DNA from: Rickettsiaceae bacterium
Lineage (GTDB): Bacteria > Pseudomonadota > Alphaproteobacteria > Rickettsiales > UBA1997
DNA length: 64,000 nt
Direction: 5' to 3'
Assembly: GCA_021323225.1 (NCBI GenBank)
Contig: JAJTCH010000004.1
Location: 1 to 64,000 of the forward strand
Shown here: positions 19,501 to 27,565 of the stretch, in pieces
Layout of the letters: every line of letters begins with the position of its first letter
Position numbering within the stretch: position 1 is the first letter of the stretch
Position numbers and translations under genes: made by a program
Notes under the pieces: generated by a model
Database searches by the model: none
What the model saw: the letters and a program-made list of their open reading frames with translations, nothing else
Told to the model about the DNA's origin: nothing

Positions 19501-19619
19501 CGGTTTGCGATTGATTGTTCAAAAATTTTATTTTCCTTCCAGAATTCCAGGATTTTCTCCTCACTTTTGGCAAAGTTAAAATCTTGGTCTGGGTTGGGAT
19601 AATGTTTTTTCTTGGTCAT
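16521..19619 (-). CDS. ileS: Isoleucyl-tRNA synthetase with inserted GNAT domain and shortened C-terminus
   Basis: This class Ia enzyme of the eukaryote-like (type 2) kind charges tRNA-Ile. The HIGH motif is HYGH in PPFANGLPHYGHLL; the KMSKS loop is KLSKR at about residue 850; the editing (CP1) region TTTPWTLPSNLALAVG is present. Two oddities stand out. First, residues ~478-671 (bases 17607-18188) are a complete RimJ/RimL-type acetyltransferase, starting FETARLKGRLVSDEDL, with the acetyl-CoA loop GEGKGYATEA, placed between CELN and INWIPENIRDG, which are adjacent in Rickettsia IleRS. Second, the protein stops at EKVWKDLN, where type 2 enzymes continue for about 150-250 residues. An N-terminal insert (~residues 40-69, Cys-rich) also breaks the usual text before NEFVFYDG. 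I chose the ATG at 19619; a TTG start 33 bases upstream is possible. Confidence 0.92.
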   Translation of the reverse strand: MTKKKHYPNPDQDFNFAKSEEKILEFWKENKIFEQSIANRQEEDSDEGDNTSPASCCVRGDCVTHSHKKNEFVFYDGPPFANGLPHYGHLLTGYIKDIFARYQAMKGKKVERKFGWDTHGLPVEMEVEKELGVSGQIAIKEYGIEKFNEACKKSVMKYAGEWKNYVSRQGRWVDFDGGYKTMDVNYMESVLWAFKELHKKGLMYEDLRVVPYSWACQTPLSNFETRMDNAYRRKESKAVTVKFELQQMPEFLKKSDIDKVFILAWTTTPWTLPSNLALAVGQNIDYVAIFPSANNGEIYVLAENALEKYKKEFGEFETIKNFKGEMLLKLNYKPLFPYFSEQEKVKNNPNCFSILHGDFVSTEDGTGIVHIAPGFGEDDQLLSKVNGIPTLCPVDEGGKFTSEIFDLENLSLKHRQVFETNDDIIKYLKSTSAWLKTEQYFHNYPHCWRTDTPLIYKALPSWYVKVTDFKDRMCELNRGLKFETARLKGRLVSDEDLDLIHEKILGNEYVRRNHYFLDKQVFDKEDSIEALKYYKRQLESFNLPRYMLFEKDGGNFIGMIGWCFYDHNQEDFDKGAIEISYAFTKDGEGKGYATEASAEMIQMAFENYPVKKVALATVSKNEASQKIAEKLGFALIEKKISQNPKGSKTKHYEEYYYEKQRPDYIKYSPRGINWIPENIRDGQFGKWLEGARDWSISRNRFWGCPVPVWRSDNPEFPRIDVYGSLEELEKDFGKLPRDKEGKVNLHRPFIDELTRPNPDDKSGKSKMARVTDVLDCWFESGSMPFAQAHYPFENRDWFENNFPADFITEYLAQTRGWFYTLMVLSTALFDKPPFKNVICHGTILDENSQKLSKRLKNYADPVEIFSTYGSDAMRFYMISQPVMKGQELRIDKEGKAIKDTLRIAIKPLINAHNFFCLYANSDGIKAERLGFHSSVTNIMDRYILAKLKFAVKKIDEAMQNYDTPTACHEFVQFFEVLNNWYIRRSRQRFWKSEIDEDKIQAYNTLFTILITMCEACAPLLPFTTEKVWKDLN

Positions 19620-19780
19620 TAAGGCTTGCTCTAGGTAGGATTTAAAGTTCAAAATACAGGCCGCAAATTATTGGTGGCAGTAAATAAAAAACAACAAACA
19701 ACTTGAATTTAACTGCTAATTGGGAATAGAATTCGCATCTCTTTTTGGTCTAACTTTCGATTCTCCAATTCACCTTCCCA

Positions 19781-21061
19781 ATGAAACAGCTAAATATCGC
19801 AATTGCAGGCCTTGGCATTGTTGGTGGCGGAGTTTACGAAATTCTAACCAAACAAATCGATCTTTTAAATCAAAGGTCAAAAGCCAAAATCAATCTGGTT
19901 GCTGTTTCCTCCCGCACGAAGAAAAATTTTATTGATGAATCAAAGGTAAAATTTTACCAAACTCCCCTTGATTTAGCGGATGACAAAACCATTGATGTTG
20001 TAGTTGAAACCATTGGTGGAGCGGATGGAATTGCTCTTGAACTTTGCAAAAAATCCCTAAAAAACAAAAAACATTATATCACCGCCAATAAAGCGATGAT
20101 TGCCACTCATGGCTCTGAGCTTGCAAAATTAGCCGAAGAAAACCAGGTTGCTCTAGCTTTTGAAGCTTCAGTTGCCGGCGCTATCCCGGTCATCAAAACC
20201 CTCAAAGAAGGTTTAGCGGCAAATCAAATCAGTAAAATTTATGGTATTTTAAATGGCACTTGCAACTATATCTTGAGCAAGATGGAGGAGGATGAAATCA
20301 GCTTTGAGGATGCCCTAAAACAAGCACAAAAACTTGGTTATGCCGAAGCCGACCCAACTTTTGACATTGAAGGAATCGACACTGCCCACAAAATCGCCAT
20401 TCTAGCCGCAATCGCCAAAAATTCCGCTGTCACGCTGGATAAAATGCATATTGAAGGCATCACCAAAATCTCACTTTTTGACATAAAATCTGCCAAAGAA
20501 TTTGGCTATAAAATCAAGCTATTTGGAGTTTTCGAAGATTTGCAAAATGGCAATATCAAACAAGCGGTTTATCCTTGCCTGGTTTCTTGCAAAAACAATA
20601 TCGCCAATGTCAACGACTCTTTCAACGCCATTTTGTCCCTTGGCAATAATTGCGACTGGAATTTACAAATCGGCAGAGGCGCAGGCTCCAACACAACAGC
20701 TTCAGCAGTTGTAGCTGACATCATCGATATTGCCAATGGGCGCTTTTCAATGCCATTTGGCATCTCTTCAAATAATTTGAATCAAACCAAAATTGCTGAC
20801 ATCAAAGCAATTGAACATGGCTATTATTTAAGATTTATTGCTGAGAAAAATTTTGCAAAGGAAGGTGATTTTATAAAAGACATCTTCAATGATAACTCAC
20901 CAAAGCAAGTTATCATTGAAGAAATTGATGGGGAAAAAATAATTTATGGTTTAAAACTTAACAAAATTAATAGTGAACAAATTTCCACCTATATTAAAAA
21001 CTTATCGTCACACAAACAAATCAGTCAGCTGAATTTTATCAGAATTGAAAATCTGATATAA
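19781..21061 (+). CDS. hom: Homoserine dehydrogenase
   Basis: The 426-residue enzyme reduces aspartate semialdehyde to homoserine, the branch point to threonine and methionine. It has the NAD(P)-binding GLGIVGGGVYEIL at the N-terminus, KKHYITANKAMIATHG with the catalytic-region lysines, and the signature GILNGTCNYIL...AQKLGYAEADPTFDIEG of the homoserine-binding domain. The C-terminal ~80 residues have the position of an ACT regulatory domain. It is divergent from ileS across a 161-base gap. With metZ at 38.2 kb it implies a working route to methionine. Confidence 0.96.
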   Translation: MKQLNIAIAGLGIVGGGVYEILTKQIDLLNQRSKAKINLVAVSSRTKKNFIDESKVKFYQTPLDLADDKTIDVVVETIGGADGIALELCKKSLKNKKHYITANKAMIATHGSELAKLAEENQVALAFEASVAGAIPVIKTLKEGLAANQISKIYGILNGTCNYILSKMEEDEISFEDALKQAQKLGYAEADPTFDIEGIDTAHKIAILAAIAKNSAVTLDKMHIEGITKISLFDIKSAKEFGYKIKLFGVFEDLQNGNIKQAVYPCLVSCKNNIANVNDSFNAILSLGNNCDWNLQIGRGAGSNTTASAVVADIIDIANGRFSMPFGISSNNLNQTKIADIKAIEHGYYLRFIAEKNFAKEGDFIKDIFNDNSPKQVIIEEIDGEKIIYGLKLNKINSEQISTYIKNLSSHKQISQLNFIRIENLI

Positions 21062-21091
21062 AACAACTGCTGCAATACCAATAATTTTTCT

Positions 21092-22906
21092 CTATTGTCT
21101 TTCATTACCTTTTTCTTTTTGCCCCACAACTGCAGCACTTAAAAAACTAGGAGAATGAGAAGGCATTCCAGGCTCTTCTGAACTTCTTATAGCCCTCTCT
21201 CTTTCAGGCTTAAATGACAACATTAGGCCAAGAGCGCTTGTAAATGCAAGATTATCAACAAATGGTCCAAGTAAGTACTCTGCTTTTACATCACCGTGTT
21301 GATCTTTTATATATTTTAATCCGTATTTAAAACCTTCTTTAATGGCATTTAAATCCATTTCATCAGGATGATTACAATCAATTTCTTTGTATATAATCAA
21401 CTCCTTAATGAAATCTATAGATCGAACAGTAAAATCATCAATATCACCACTGATGATTGGAGCATCCTGTGAAGCAAAACAATCCTTTATTATTGATGAC
21501 GCAATCTTTTGAATGCTATGATCCCTACGCTCCTCTTCTAATAGATGTCCCCCTGGGTTATCTAAATCATTTCCCTCCTTAGCTTCTAGATCTGGATGGA
21601 GAATAGCTTGAGATTGCTTTAAAGATGGTGATTGATACGGCTCTAATTCACCAGCTCTACCCCCCTCTTCTTGCCGTATATCTACTCTTGAAGCACTTCT
21701 ATAAGACACATTATCATGGCTCACACCATCTTTATTTTCTTTATGTTGCGAAATAAGTTTTTTAGCAGAAAACGGCAGTTCTCCATCATCACTAAGTCGA
21801 TCTTCATAATATTTCTGAACTCGTTCTTGCGAGATACGCGGTTTAGCAGAAAACGGCAGTTCTCTATCATCACTAAATCGATCTTCATAATATTCCTGAA
21901 CTCGCTGTTCCGGTCTAAGCTTAACTCCTTCCCAAACCTCATGCTGCCGTCTAATAACATGAGATAGATCAGGACCATTAAATTGAGTTACTGGTTGGCT
22001 CCTTGGCAGCTCAATCTCTCTTACAACTTCTACTCCTGGATGTGATCCTCTGCGAGATAGAGCATTTTCTACACCAAGAATTTCATCTATCTTATTTTTC
22101 ATCAATTCAAATGTAGGACCATTCTCCCAGTCTATCTCAGCAAAATCTCTATTATCCACATATCCTTTTGCATTAGATATATAAGCCAAGCCATCTTTCA
22201 ATGCTGTTGTTATAGCTCCCATTTGTCGCGGTTCCAGCTTCTCAATGTTAATTCCTTTAGTGCTAGCTAATAGGGTCATAATATTTAGACAGGCAATTTC
22301 CATATCCCCAAAATTTGCTACACCTTCAATTACGGGTACTTTATATGTTACCCCTTCAGAAGTTGCGGCGATCATTGCCACTCTTACCATTCGCATAACA
22401 GGATCAGCCTCTCTTTCAAATAACTCATCATATACATATAACCGCAATTCATATTGGAGATTGGCTTGGGCTTGGGCTATGAATTTAGATTGCCGCTCAG
22501 ATTCGAGTTTAGCTTTGTATAAATCCATTGCTTCTCTCTGAGCTACACTTTCGGTCCAATACTTTTTTGCAGCTTCTACTGAACGACTAAATGCCTCTAC
22601 ATATACAGGGGACCTAGGATCAAAAGATTTTGCCTTTATGTGTTTTTCTTCTTTTTGTATAAACAAAAAGGCAGTTCTTAATCCCTCTTTAAGAGCAGCT
22701 TCATTAAGCTTGATATGGCTATTACGATAAACATCTTCTGATAATGCAGAAATAAAATTTGCGCATGGTCTGAGAATATGATCAACAGCATCCCCCTTTT
22801 CTCCTTTAGATGTTTCAAATTTTACATTTCTTTTTATTCCCTCTTCACTCATTACCTCTTTAGCTATCTTATCAAATGCTAAAAGATTATCAGAATCTCT
22901 TCTCAT
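21092..22906 (-). CDS. Hypothetical protein with three repeats of a novel ~100-residue domain (paralogue A)
   Basis: I do not recognise this 604-residue protein. Three segments (about residues 10-115, 165-290 and 465-570) share one pattern: an Ile start, ~10 residues, then A-x-x-x-G-L-x-x-A-h-x-a-I and a Gly-x-Val or similar end. Examples are ALKEGLRTAFLFIQKE, ITTALKDGLAYISNAKGYV and AIKEGFKYGLKYIKDQHGDV. Between repeats 2 and 3 lies a charged linker with a 27-residue tandem duplication (VQ[EK]YYEDR, then ELPFSAK). There is no signal peptide or membrane segment. AAGGAGAAT precedes the ATG. The next gene upstream (23025-24584) is its paralogue with the same layout. A cytoplasmic or secreted effector role is possible but unproven. 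Confidence 0.75.
   Translation of the reverse strand: MRRDSDNLLAFDKIAKEVMSEEGIKRNVKFETSKGEKGDAVDHILRPCANFISALSEDVYRNSHIKLNEAALKEGLRTAFLFIQKEEKHIKAKSFDPRSPVYVEAFSRSVEAAKKYWTESVAQREAMDLYKAKLESERQSKFIAQAQANLQYELRLYVYDELFEREADPVMRMVRVAMIAATSEGVTYKVPVIEGVANFGDMEIACLNIMTLLASTKGINIEKLEPRQMGAITTALKDGLAYISNAKGYVDNRDFAEIDWENGPTFELMKNKIDEILGVENALSRRGSHPGVEVVREIELPRSQPVTQFNGPDLSHVIRRQHEVWEGVKLRPEQRVQEYYEDRFSDDRELPFSAKPRISQERVQKYYEDRLSDDGELPFSAKKLISQHKENKDGVSHDNVSYRSASRVDIRQEEGGRAGELEPYQSPSLKQSQAILHPDLEAKEGNDLDNPGGHLLEEERRDHSIQKIASSIIKDCFASQDAPIISGDIDDFTVRSIDFIKELIIYKEIDCNHPDEMDLNAIKEGFKYGLKYIKDQHGDVKAEYLLGPFVDNLAFTSALGLMLSFKPERERAIRSSEEPGMPSHSPSFLSAAVVGQKEKGNERQ
21761..21922 (-). repeat. Two tandem 81-base units inside paralogue A
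   Basis: Two nearly identical 81-base units begin at 21761 and 21842 (both start TTTAGCAGAAAACGGCAGTT). They are in frame and encode the repeated text YYEDR and ELPFSAK in the linker. Similarity fades over the last ~14 bases of the second unit. Confidence 0.9.
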
Positions 22907-22955
22907 AATAAATTCTCCTTATATAAAAATTGAAAAACTAAGCCCATTTGCATGC

Positions 22956-22978
22956 TGTAATTAATTCCTCTAATTACA
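22956..22978 (-). promoter_or_regulatory. Palindrome in the leader of paralogue A
   Basis: TGTAATTA and TAATTACA flank a seven-base centre, about 50 bases upstream of the start codon. The matching place in front of paralogue B has TGCAA and TTGCA, a paired change that keeps the symmetry. It may be an operator or an RNA hairpin. Confidence 0.5.
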
Positions 22979-23024
22979 ATAAAAATTTTTAACTTTGACT
23001 TCTCTATTCGAATAGAAGAAGTCG

Positions 23025-24584
23025 TTATATTTTACCATTATCTTTTTCTTCTTGTTTTACTACCGAAGAAGAATTTAGAAGCCCAGGAGACGAAGAAGGG
23101 ACCTCAATATTAAAATGTTGACTGCGATGATCCTCTCCTGAAGAAAGAGATCCGCTGGAACTTTTACGACTTACTTCCTCTGCTGCAATTTTTTCAGAAT
23201 TATCAATGGAAGCCATAATCGTACCAAGCCCTGTTGTAAATACAGAATTTTCCGAAGATTTATCACATAAATATAGAGTTTCTACATTTCTATGTTCATT
23301 CTGCATAAATTTTAAAGCCTCTTCAAGCCCATTTTTAACTGCTTCTTGATGAATCGGATTAGAAAAATCAATTTTTATATAGGTTAATAACTCAGCTACA
23401 AATTTTGCGGATGCAGAGATAAGCTCATCTTCACGAACACCTTCCTTTAATGTTATTTTATTATTATTTAACAAATTAGTGACTACTGATGTCGCAGTAT
23501 TAGCAATATGAATCTGACTATCAACAAATGGACGATCATCTTTACGTTCCATAACATCAAATTCCTGAACCCGCTCCCCAAGAACTTGCAAATCTTGATT
23601 TTGTCCTAACCCATGTTGGACACTGTATAATTGTTGGCCTCTATTAAATTCAAATTCCGGAGGAGATGATGCTCTACGTGATAAGCCCGCCTGAGCCATA
23701 TTATTTTTTAATGTTCCAAGTGCTATTTGAAATGTGTAGCCATCAACATCTATTTCTGAAAAATCTTCATTACTTACATATCCTTTAGCGTTATATATAT
23801 AAAGTAGAGCTTCTTCCGCTGCCTTTTGGAGAGCGAATTCTTGCCTCGCCTGTAAGCGTTCAATATTTATATTATTAGTTTCTGCAAGTAGGGTAATAAA
23901 AACTTCAAAAGCATTTGAAACATTCGATCTAATCTTCACCCTATCACTACCAGGTACTCCATATTGCACTTTATCATCAACATTCTGCATTGCATTTTTA
24001 ATCAATTGGGTGATACCAACTTCCAATTGCCTATTTTCTTCCGGCCGAACTTGAAACTCTCGCCTCTCCTTTTCTTCCTCATGACTAATATTAGACAATG
24101 GCTGAGGAGCGCTTTGTGCACGACCTCTTCCTATTTCTTGAGGTATAATTGTAGGTCTAGATTCTAATGCCGCTTTATGAGCAATAACGTGTTGTCTTTC
24201 TCTTTCACTATTATTTTCTTCACTTACGGCCTTTCTTGCTGCATTCAATGACTCTTTATATAACTTATGACTAGAATTAAAATATGTCGTCTTTACCCCT
24301 TTTCCTTTGCTGTTGCTTTTCATATAAAAAATAGCAGCTCTTAATCCCTCTCTAAACTCTTCTTTTCTAGCATCTTCATCAAATTTTATATGACCTTCAG
24401 GAGGATTTTTTTCTAGCGCGACAAGAAAATTTGCGCATGGCTCAACAAAATCTTCTTTCGTTCCTTTGAAATTCACATCAAATTCCTGATCCATTATTTC
24501 ATTCATCAAAGATCTTGATATAGAAATCATTCCGGGATCAAGAGGGTTACTGCTTTTTCTAATTTTACCCAATACACTTTTCAT
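23025..24584 (-). CDS. Hypothetical protein with three repeats of the same novel domain (paralogue B)
   Basis: This 519-residue protein is a divergent paralogue of the gene at 21092-22906. The three repeat cores are visible as EFREGLRAAIFYMKSN (about residue 80), LQKAAEEALLYIYNAKGYV (about residue 265) and AVKNGLEEALKFMQNEH (about residue 425). The match to A is best in the middle repeat: INIERLQARQ against INIEKLEPRQ, and YVSNEDFSEID against YVDNRDFAEID. Linkers are Ser/Glu/Arg-rich and probably disordered; both proteins end with a Ser-rich tail and a lysine-rich tip (KQEEKDNGKI here). No signal peptide or membrane segment is present. The gene has its own leader, similar to that of A, so the pair may be separately but equally controlled. 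Confidence 0.75.
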   Translation of the reverse strand: MKSVLGKIRKSSNPLDPGMISISRSLMNEIMDQEFDVNFKGTKEDFVEPCANFLVALEKNPPEGHIKFDEDARKEEFREGLRAAIFYMKSNSKGKGVKTTYFNSSHKLYKESLNAARKAVSEENNSERERQHVIAHKAALESRPTIIPQEIGRGRAQSAPQPLSNISHEEEKERREFQVRPEENRQLEVGITQLIKNAMQNVDDKVQYGVPGSDRVKIRSNVSNAFEVFITLLAETNNINIERLQARQEFALQKAAEEALLYIYNAKGYVSNEDFSEIDVDGYTFQIALGTLKNNMAQAGLSRRASSPPEFEFNRGQQLYSVQHGLGQNQDLQVLGERVQEFDVMERKDDRPFVDSQIHIANTATSVVTNLLNNNKITLKEGVREDELISASAKFVAELLTYIKIDFSNPIHQEAVKNGLEEALKFMQNEHRNVETLYLCDKSSENSVFTTGLGTIMASIDNSEKIAAEEVSRKSSSGSLSSGEDHRSQHFNIEVPSSSPGLLNSSSVVKQEEKDNGKI

Positions 24585-24633
24585 GATTAATTCTCCTTAT
24601 ATATAAATTAAATGAGCTAAACATGTGTTATGC

Positions 24634-24656
24634 TGCAACTAATTTTAAGAATTGCA
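24634..24656 (-). promoter_or_regulatory. Palindrome in the leader of paralogue B
   Basis: TGCAA (24634-24638) and TTGCA (24652-24656) mark a palindrome at the same distance from AAGGAGAAT as in paralogue A. The flanking ATAAAAATTTT is also shared between the two leaders. Confidence 0.45.
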
Positions 24657-24730
24657 ATAAAAATTTTCAGACATATTTATTCTAAAAATCTAAAAGGAGG
24701 ACTGGGGAAATTTATAATTCAAGACTGAGT

Positions 24731-25570
24731 TTAGTAGCGGGCCTTACGTTTCTCTTTAAAAGCTCTATCCAATAAACTGATGGTAAAATCATCTCTTTTT
24801 TTGGCAGATTCACAGCCGGTTAGAATTGATATTACTCTTTTATTTCCGCGTTTGGCGGAGGAGATTAAGTTGAAGCCAGAAAGGCGGGTGAAGCCGGTTT
24901 TCATGCCTTCTGCACCTTTGTAATGAAGCAGGACATGGTTGTGGCTGGGATATTTTGTTCCTTTATAAATAAATTTCTTTAGTGAGAAAAAATGGCTGTG
25001 CTCAGGAAAGTCTTTTCTTAGTGCCATAACCAATTTTTTTAAATCTTCGTCAGTAGTAAATTGGCCGCAATCCGGCAAACCACTGGAATTGCGGAAATTG
25101 GTACTAGCCATTTCCAAGCTTTTGGCTTTTCTATTCATATCTCTAACAAATTGCCATTCGCTTCCTGATACTGCTTCCGCTAGTACAACTGTTAGTTCGT
25201 TAAATGATTTCACTATTGAGCCTTTGATGGCATCAGAAACCGAAACTTGATCTCCTTTCCTTAAATGAAGGGTGTTGGAACGGTTAATTTTTGAAGCCTC
25301 CTCCGCACGACTAGAAACCGTTACCTTTTGATCCATCTTCAATTTACCAGTCTTTATTGCCTCAAAAGCAAGATAGATGGTCATCAACTTAACTAGAGAG
25401 GCTGGATAAATTATGGAATCAGATTGGTTTTCAAAAATGATGTAGTCGGAATTTTCTTCAAAAACCAGGGCGGAATAACTGGCTGCGCATTCAGCGCGAG
25501 CGACGGAAGAAAAAAGAAGGGAGAGTAAAAAGAAAGAAGAAAGGACTTTAAAAATAATGAGACGCGGCAT
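24731..25570 (-). CDS. D-alanyl-D-alanine carboxypeptidase (DacF/PBP5 type, peptidase S11)
   Basis: I chose the ATG at 25570 (MPRLIIFKVLSS), which gives a clean signal peptide ending Ala-Arg-Ala before ECAASY; the frame stays open up to the gcvH stop. The ~279-residue mature-type enzyme has the three penicillin-binding motifs: SLVK in IIYPASLVKLM, SFN in GSIVKSFNEL, and KTG in GMKTGFTRLSGFN. It trims the terminal D-Ala from peptidoglycan stem peptides in the periplasm. It lacks the long C-terminal domain and amphipathic anchor of E. coli PBP5. A perfect 8-bp hairpin covers the chosen start codon. Confidence 0.93.
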   Translation of the reverse strand: MPRLIIFKVLSSFFLLSLLFSSVARAECAASYSALVFEENSDYIIFENQSDSIIYPASLVKLMTIYLAFEAIKTGKLKMDQKVTVSSRAEEASKINRSNTLHLRKGDQVSVSDAIKGSIVKSFNELTVVLAEAVSGSEWQFVRDMNRKAKSLEMASTNFRNSSGLPDCGQFTTDEDLKKLVMALRKDFPEHSHFFSLKKFIYKGTKYPSHNHVLLHYKGAEGMKTGFTRLSGFNLISSAKRGNKRVISILTGCESAKKRDDFTISLLDRAFKEKRKARY

Positions 25571-25584
25571 TTTTAGATGCCGCG
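25563..25584 (-). promoter_or_regulatory. Hairpin over the carboxypeptidase start codon
   Basis: CGCGGCAT and ATGCCGCG pair perfectly over 8 bp with a 6-base loop; on the transcript the AUG at 25570 lies in the right arm. It could limit translation of the carboxypeptidase or mark the end of the gcv transcript, though no T run follows. Confidence 0.4.
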
Positions 25585-25606
25585 AATATTGGCCTAGCAT
25601 CCTCAA

Positions 25607-25978
25607 CTAGTTATTTTCTGATAGATATTTTTGGTAACCGGCTTCATCCATCGCATCGCTTAAATCGGATGGATTAGACATTTTGATTTTAATCAACCAA
25701 CCAGCACCGTTAGTGTCGTTATTAACATTTTCCGGATTAGCAACCAAAGAATCATTAACTGCGACAATTTCACCTGCAACCGGAGTGTAAACATCGCTGG
25801 CAGATTTTGAAGATTCAACCACAACCGCAGCATCTCCTTTATTATATTTATTACCAACTTTTGGCAGCTCAACATAAACCAATTCTCCCAGAGCATCTGC
25901 CGCATGTTGAGTGATGCCGATTGTAGCAACATCGCCTTCAACTTTTACCCATTCATGGTCTTTTGTGTATTTTATCAT
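25607..25978 (-). CDS. gcvH: Glycine cleavage system H protein
   Basis: The 123-residue protein is the lipoyl carrier of the glycine cleavage system and shuttles the aminomethyl group between P and T proteins. The text VVVESSKSASDVYTPVAGEIVAVN contains the lipoyl-lysine in its usual S-S-K-S/A context at about residue 60. It begins TKDHEWVKVEGDVATIGIT, typical of GcvH. It lies 36 bases after gcvT on the same strand. No gcvP is in the window. Confidence 0.97.
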   Translation of the reverse strand: MIKYTKDHEWVKVEGDVATIGITQHAADALGELVYVELPKVGNKYNKGDAAVVVESSKSASDVYTPVAGEIVAVNDSLVANPENVNNDTNGAGWLIKIKMSNPSDLSDAMDEAGYQKYLSENN

Positions 25979-26014
25979 TTTAGTTTTATGTTTGATGGTT
26001 AGTAAATTTTGTAA

Positions 26015-27115
26015 TTATTTTTTAGCAGATTTAGTTTTAGCTGCCACAAAAACCGGTGAACAAATAACCGCCGGAATTTCTCTATCTCTAACAACTACCG
26101 CAACAGATTCTCCGGTTTTAGCAAAAGCCGATTCAACATAGCCCTGCCCGATTGAAGTTTTTAGATTTGGCGAAAATCCACCGCTGCTTAAAATACCGAT
26201 TTTTTTGCCATCCTTTCTAATCTCACTTCCCTCTCTGGCAATACCGCGATCAAGAAGTTTAACGCCGACTCTTTTTTTCTTAACACCATTAGCTTTTTCA
26301 TCCAAAACTCTTTTTTCGCCGATAAAACCTTTATGTTCTTTACTCACAACCCATGAAAGTGCTGCTTCGATTGGTGAAGTTTGATCATCCAAATCATGGC
26401 CGTAAAGTGGATAGCCCATTTCTAATCGCAGTGAATCTCTTGCACCAAGCCCAATTGGTTTAACCGAATTATTTTCGCATAATTTCAACCAAAAGCCCGA
26501 AGCTTTATCATTTACAATACTAACTTCAAAACCATCTTCTCCGGTATAGCCAGTTCTGCTGATATAAACTTTCTCGCCGCTTTTTAGTTCGAACTCGCCC
26601 ATATTCATATAAGGTAAGTCTTCAAGATTTTTGCCGGCAATTAAGCTTTGTAAAACTTCCTGGGCTTTTTCACCTTGAATGGCAATCAAAGAACGCTCAT
26701 CCAATATGGTCATTTTGATGCTTGAAGGCAGATTTTTTTTGATCCAAGCAATATCTTTTTCTTTACAGCCAGCATTGATAACAACAAAAAATTTATCAGC
26801 TGATAATTTGGTGATAATTAAATCGTCAATTATCCCGCCATTTTCATTGGTCAGAACTGTATATTTAGCTAGGAAATTTGGGATATTGGCAAAATCAGTT
26901 GGAGTGATGTGAGAAAGGAATTTTGCAGTTTCAGCACCTTCTAAAATCAATTGGCCCATGTGAGAAACATCGAACAAGCCAACATTACCGCCACGCACCC
27001 ATTCATGCTCTTTAAGCATTCCGTCAGGATATTGAACCGGCATGTCATATCCGGCAAATTCAACCATTTTAGCACCTTGGTCGCGATGGGTTTGATTTAG
27101 AGCTGTGACTTTCAT
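26015..27115 (-). CDS. gcvT: Glycine cleavage system T protein (aminomethyltransferase)
   Basis: The 366-residue enzyme transfers the one-carbon unit from GcvH to tetrahydrofolate. It opens LNQTHRDQGAKMVEFAGYDMPVQYP and has VGLFDVSHMGQ, both signature text of GcvT. The folate-binding region includes RTGYTGEDGFEV and GLGARDSLRLEMGYPLYG. The order secG, gcvT, gcvH on one strand with short gaps suggests a joint transcript. The absence of a glycine riboswitch in the 12 bases upstream fits a gene inside an operon. Confidence 0.97.
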   Translation of the reverse strand: MKVTALNQTHRDQGAKMVEFAGYDMPVQYPDGMLKEHEWVRGGNVGLFDVSHMGQLILEGAETAKFLSHITPTDFANIPNFLAKYTVLTNENGGIIDDLIITKLSADKFFVVINAGCKEKDIAWIKKNLPSSIKMTILDERSLIAIQGEKAQEVLQSLIAGKNLEDLPYMNMGEFELKSGEKVYISRTGYTGEDGFEVSIVNDKASGFWLKLCENNSVKPIGLGARDSLRLEMGYPLYGHDLDDQTSPIEAALSWVVSKEHKGFIGEKRVLDEKANGVKKKRVGVKLLDRGIAREGSEIRKDGKKIGILSSGGFSPNLKTSIGQGYVESAFAKTGESVAVVVRDREIPAVICSPVFVAAKTKSAKK

Positions 27116-27127
27116 TGTGTTATAAAT

Positions 27128-27472
27128 TTATTTTTTATCGCTTGGAGCAGAAACAGAATCTAAAGGAGCTTCGCCAGATTTATTTTGCTGTTCAATAACT
27201 TTATCAATTTCCATTCCGCTTGATTTGGTGATTTTGGAAGAGATCAGAGCCAAAACCAGACAATTCAACATAAAAAACCCAGCCAAAATCATGGTCGCTT
27301 TAGTTAAGAAATTAGCTGAAGATTTTGAAGAAATAACTGAGTTTAAACCGCCGGAACCGCCGCCAATACCGCTTAAGGAATCGCCATCAGATTTTTGAAC
27401 CAGAACAAGAATAATCAAAAGTACAGCAATAATTATCTGCAACACTAGCAAAAAGATTTGTAGATTTTCCAT
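27128..27472 (-). CDS. secG: Preprotein translocase subunit SecG
   Basis: The 114-residue protein has two membrane helices (about residues 5-25 and 57-77) joined by a Gly/Ser-rich loop, SLSGIGGGSGGLNSV, which is the SecG signature. The second helix begins in FLTKATMILAGFFMLNCL, another recognisable SecG segment. SecG joins SecY and SecE in the inner membrane and speeds SecA-driven export. The polar tail after residue 80 is longer than in E. coli, as is common in alphaproteobacteria. Confidence 0.95.
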   Translation of the reverse strand: MENLQIFLLVLQIIIAVLLIILVLVQKSDGDSLSGIGGGSGGLNSVISSKSSANFLTKATMILAGFFMLNCLVLALISSKITKSSGMEIDKVIEQQNKSGEAPLDSVSAPSDKK

Positions 27473-27565
27473 CGATTTGTAACTGAAAAGTTTGAGGAGG
27501 GTAAACTAAGAAAGCGAGCAGAATAATTTACAAAAACTAATCTCTCAAGGAGTTTTTAAGCACAG

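Noticed and set aside
27116-27128. Glycine riboswitch before gcvT
   Set aside because: Only 12 bases separate gcvT from secG, too short for a riboswitch.
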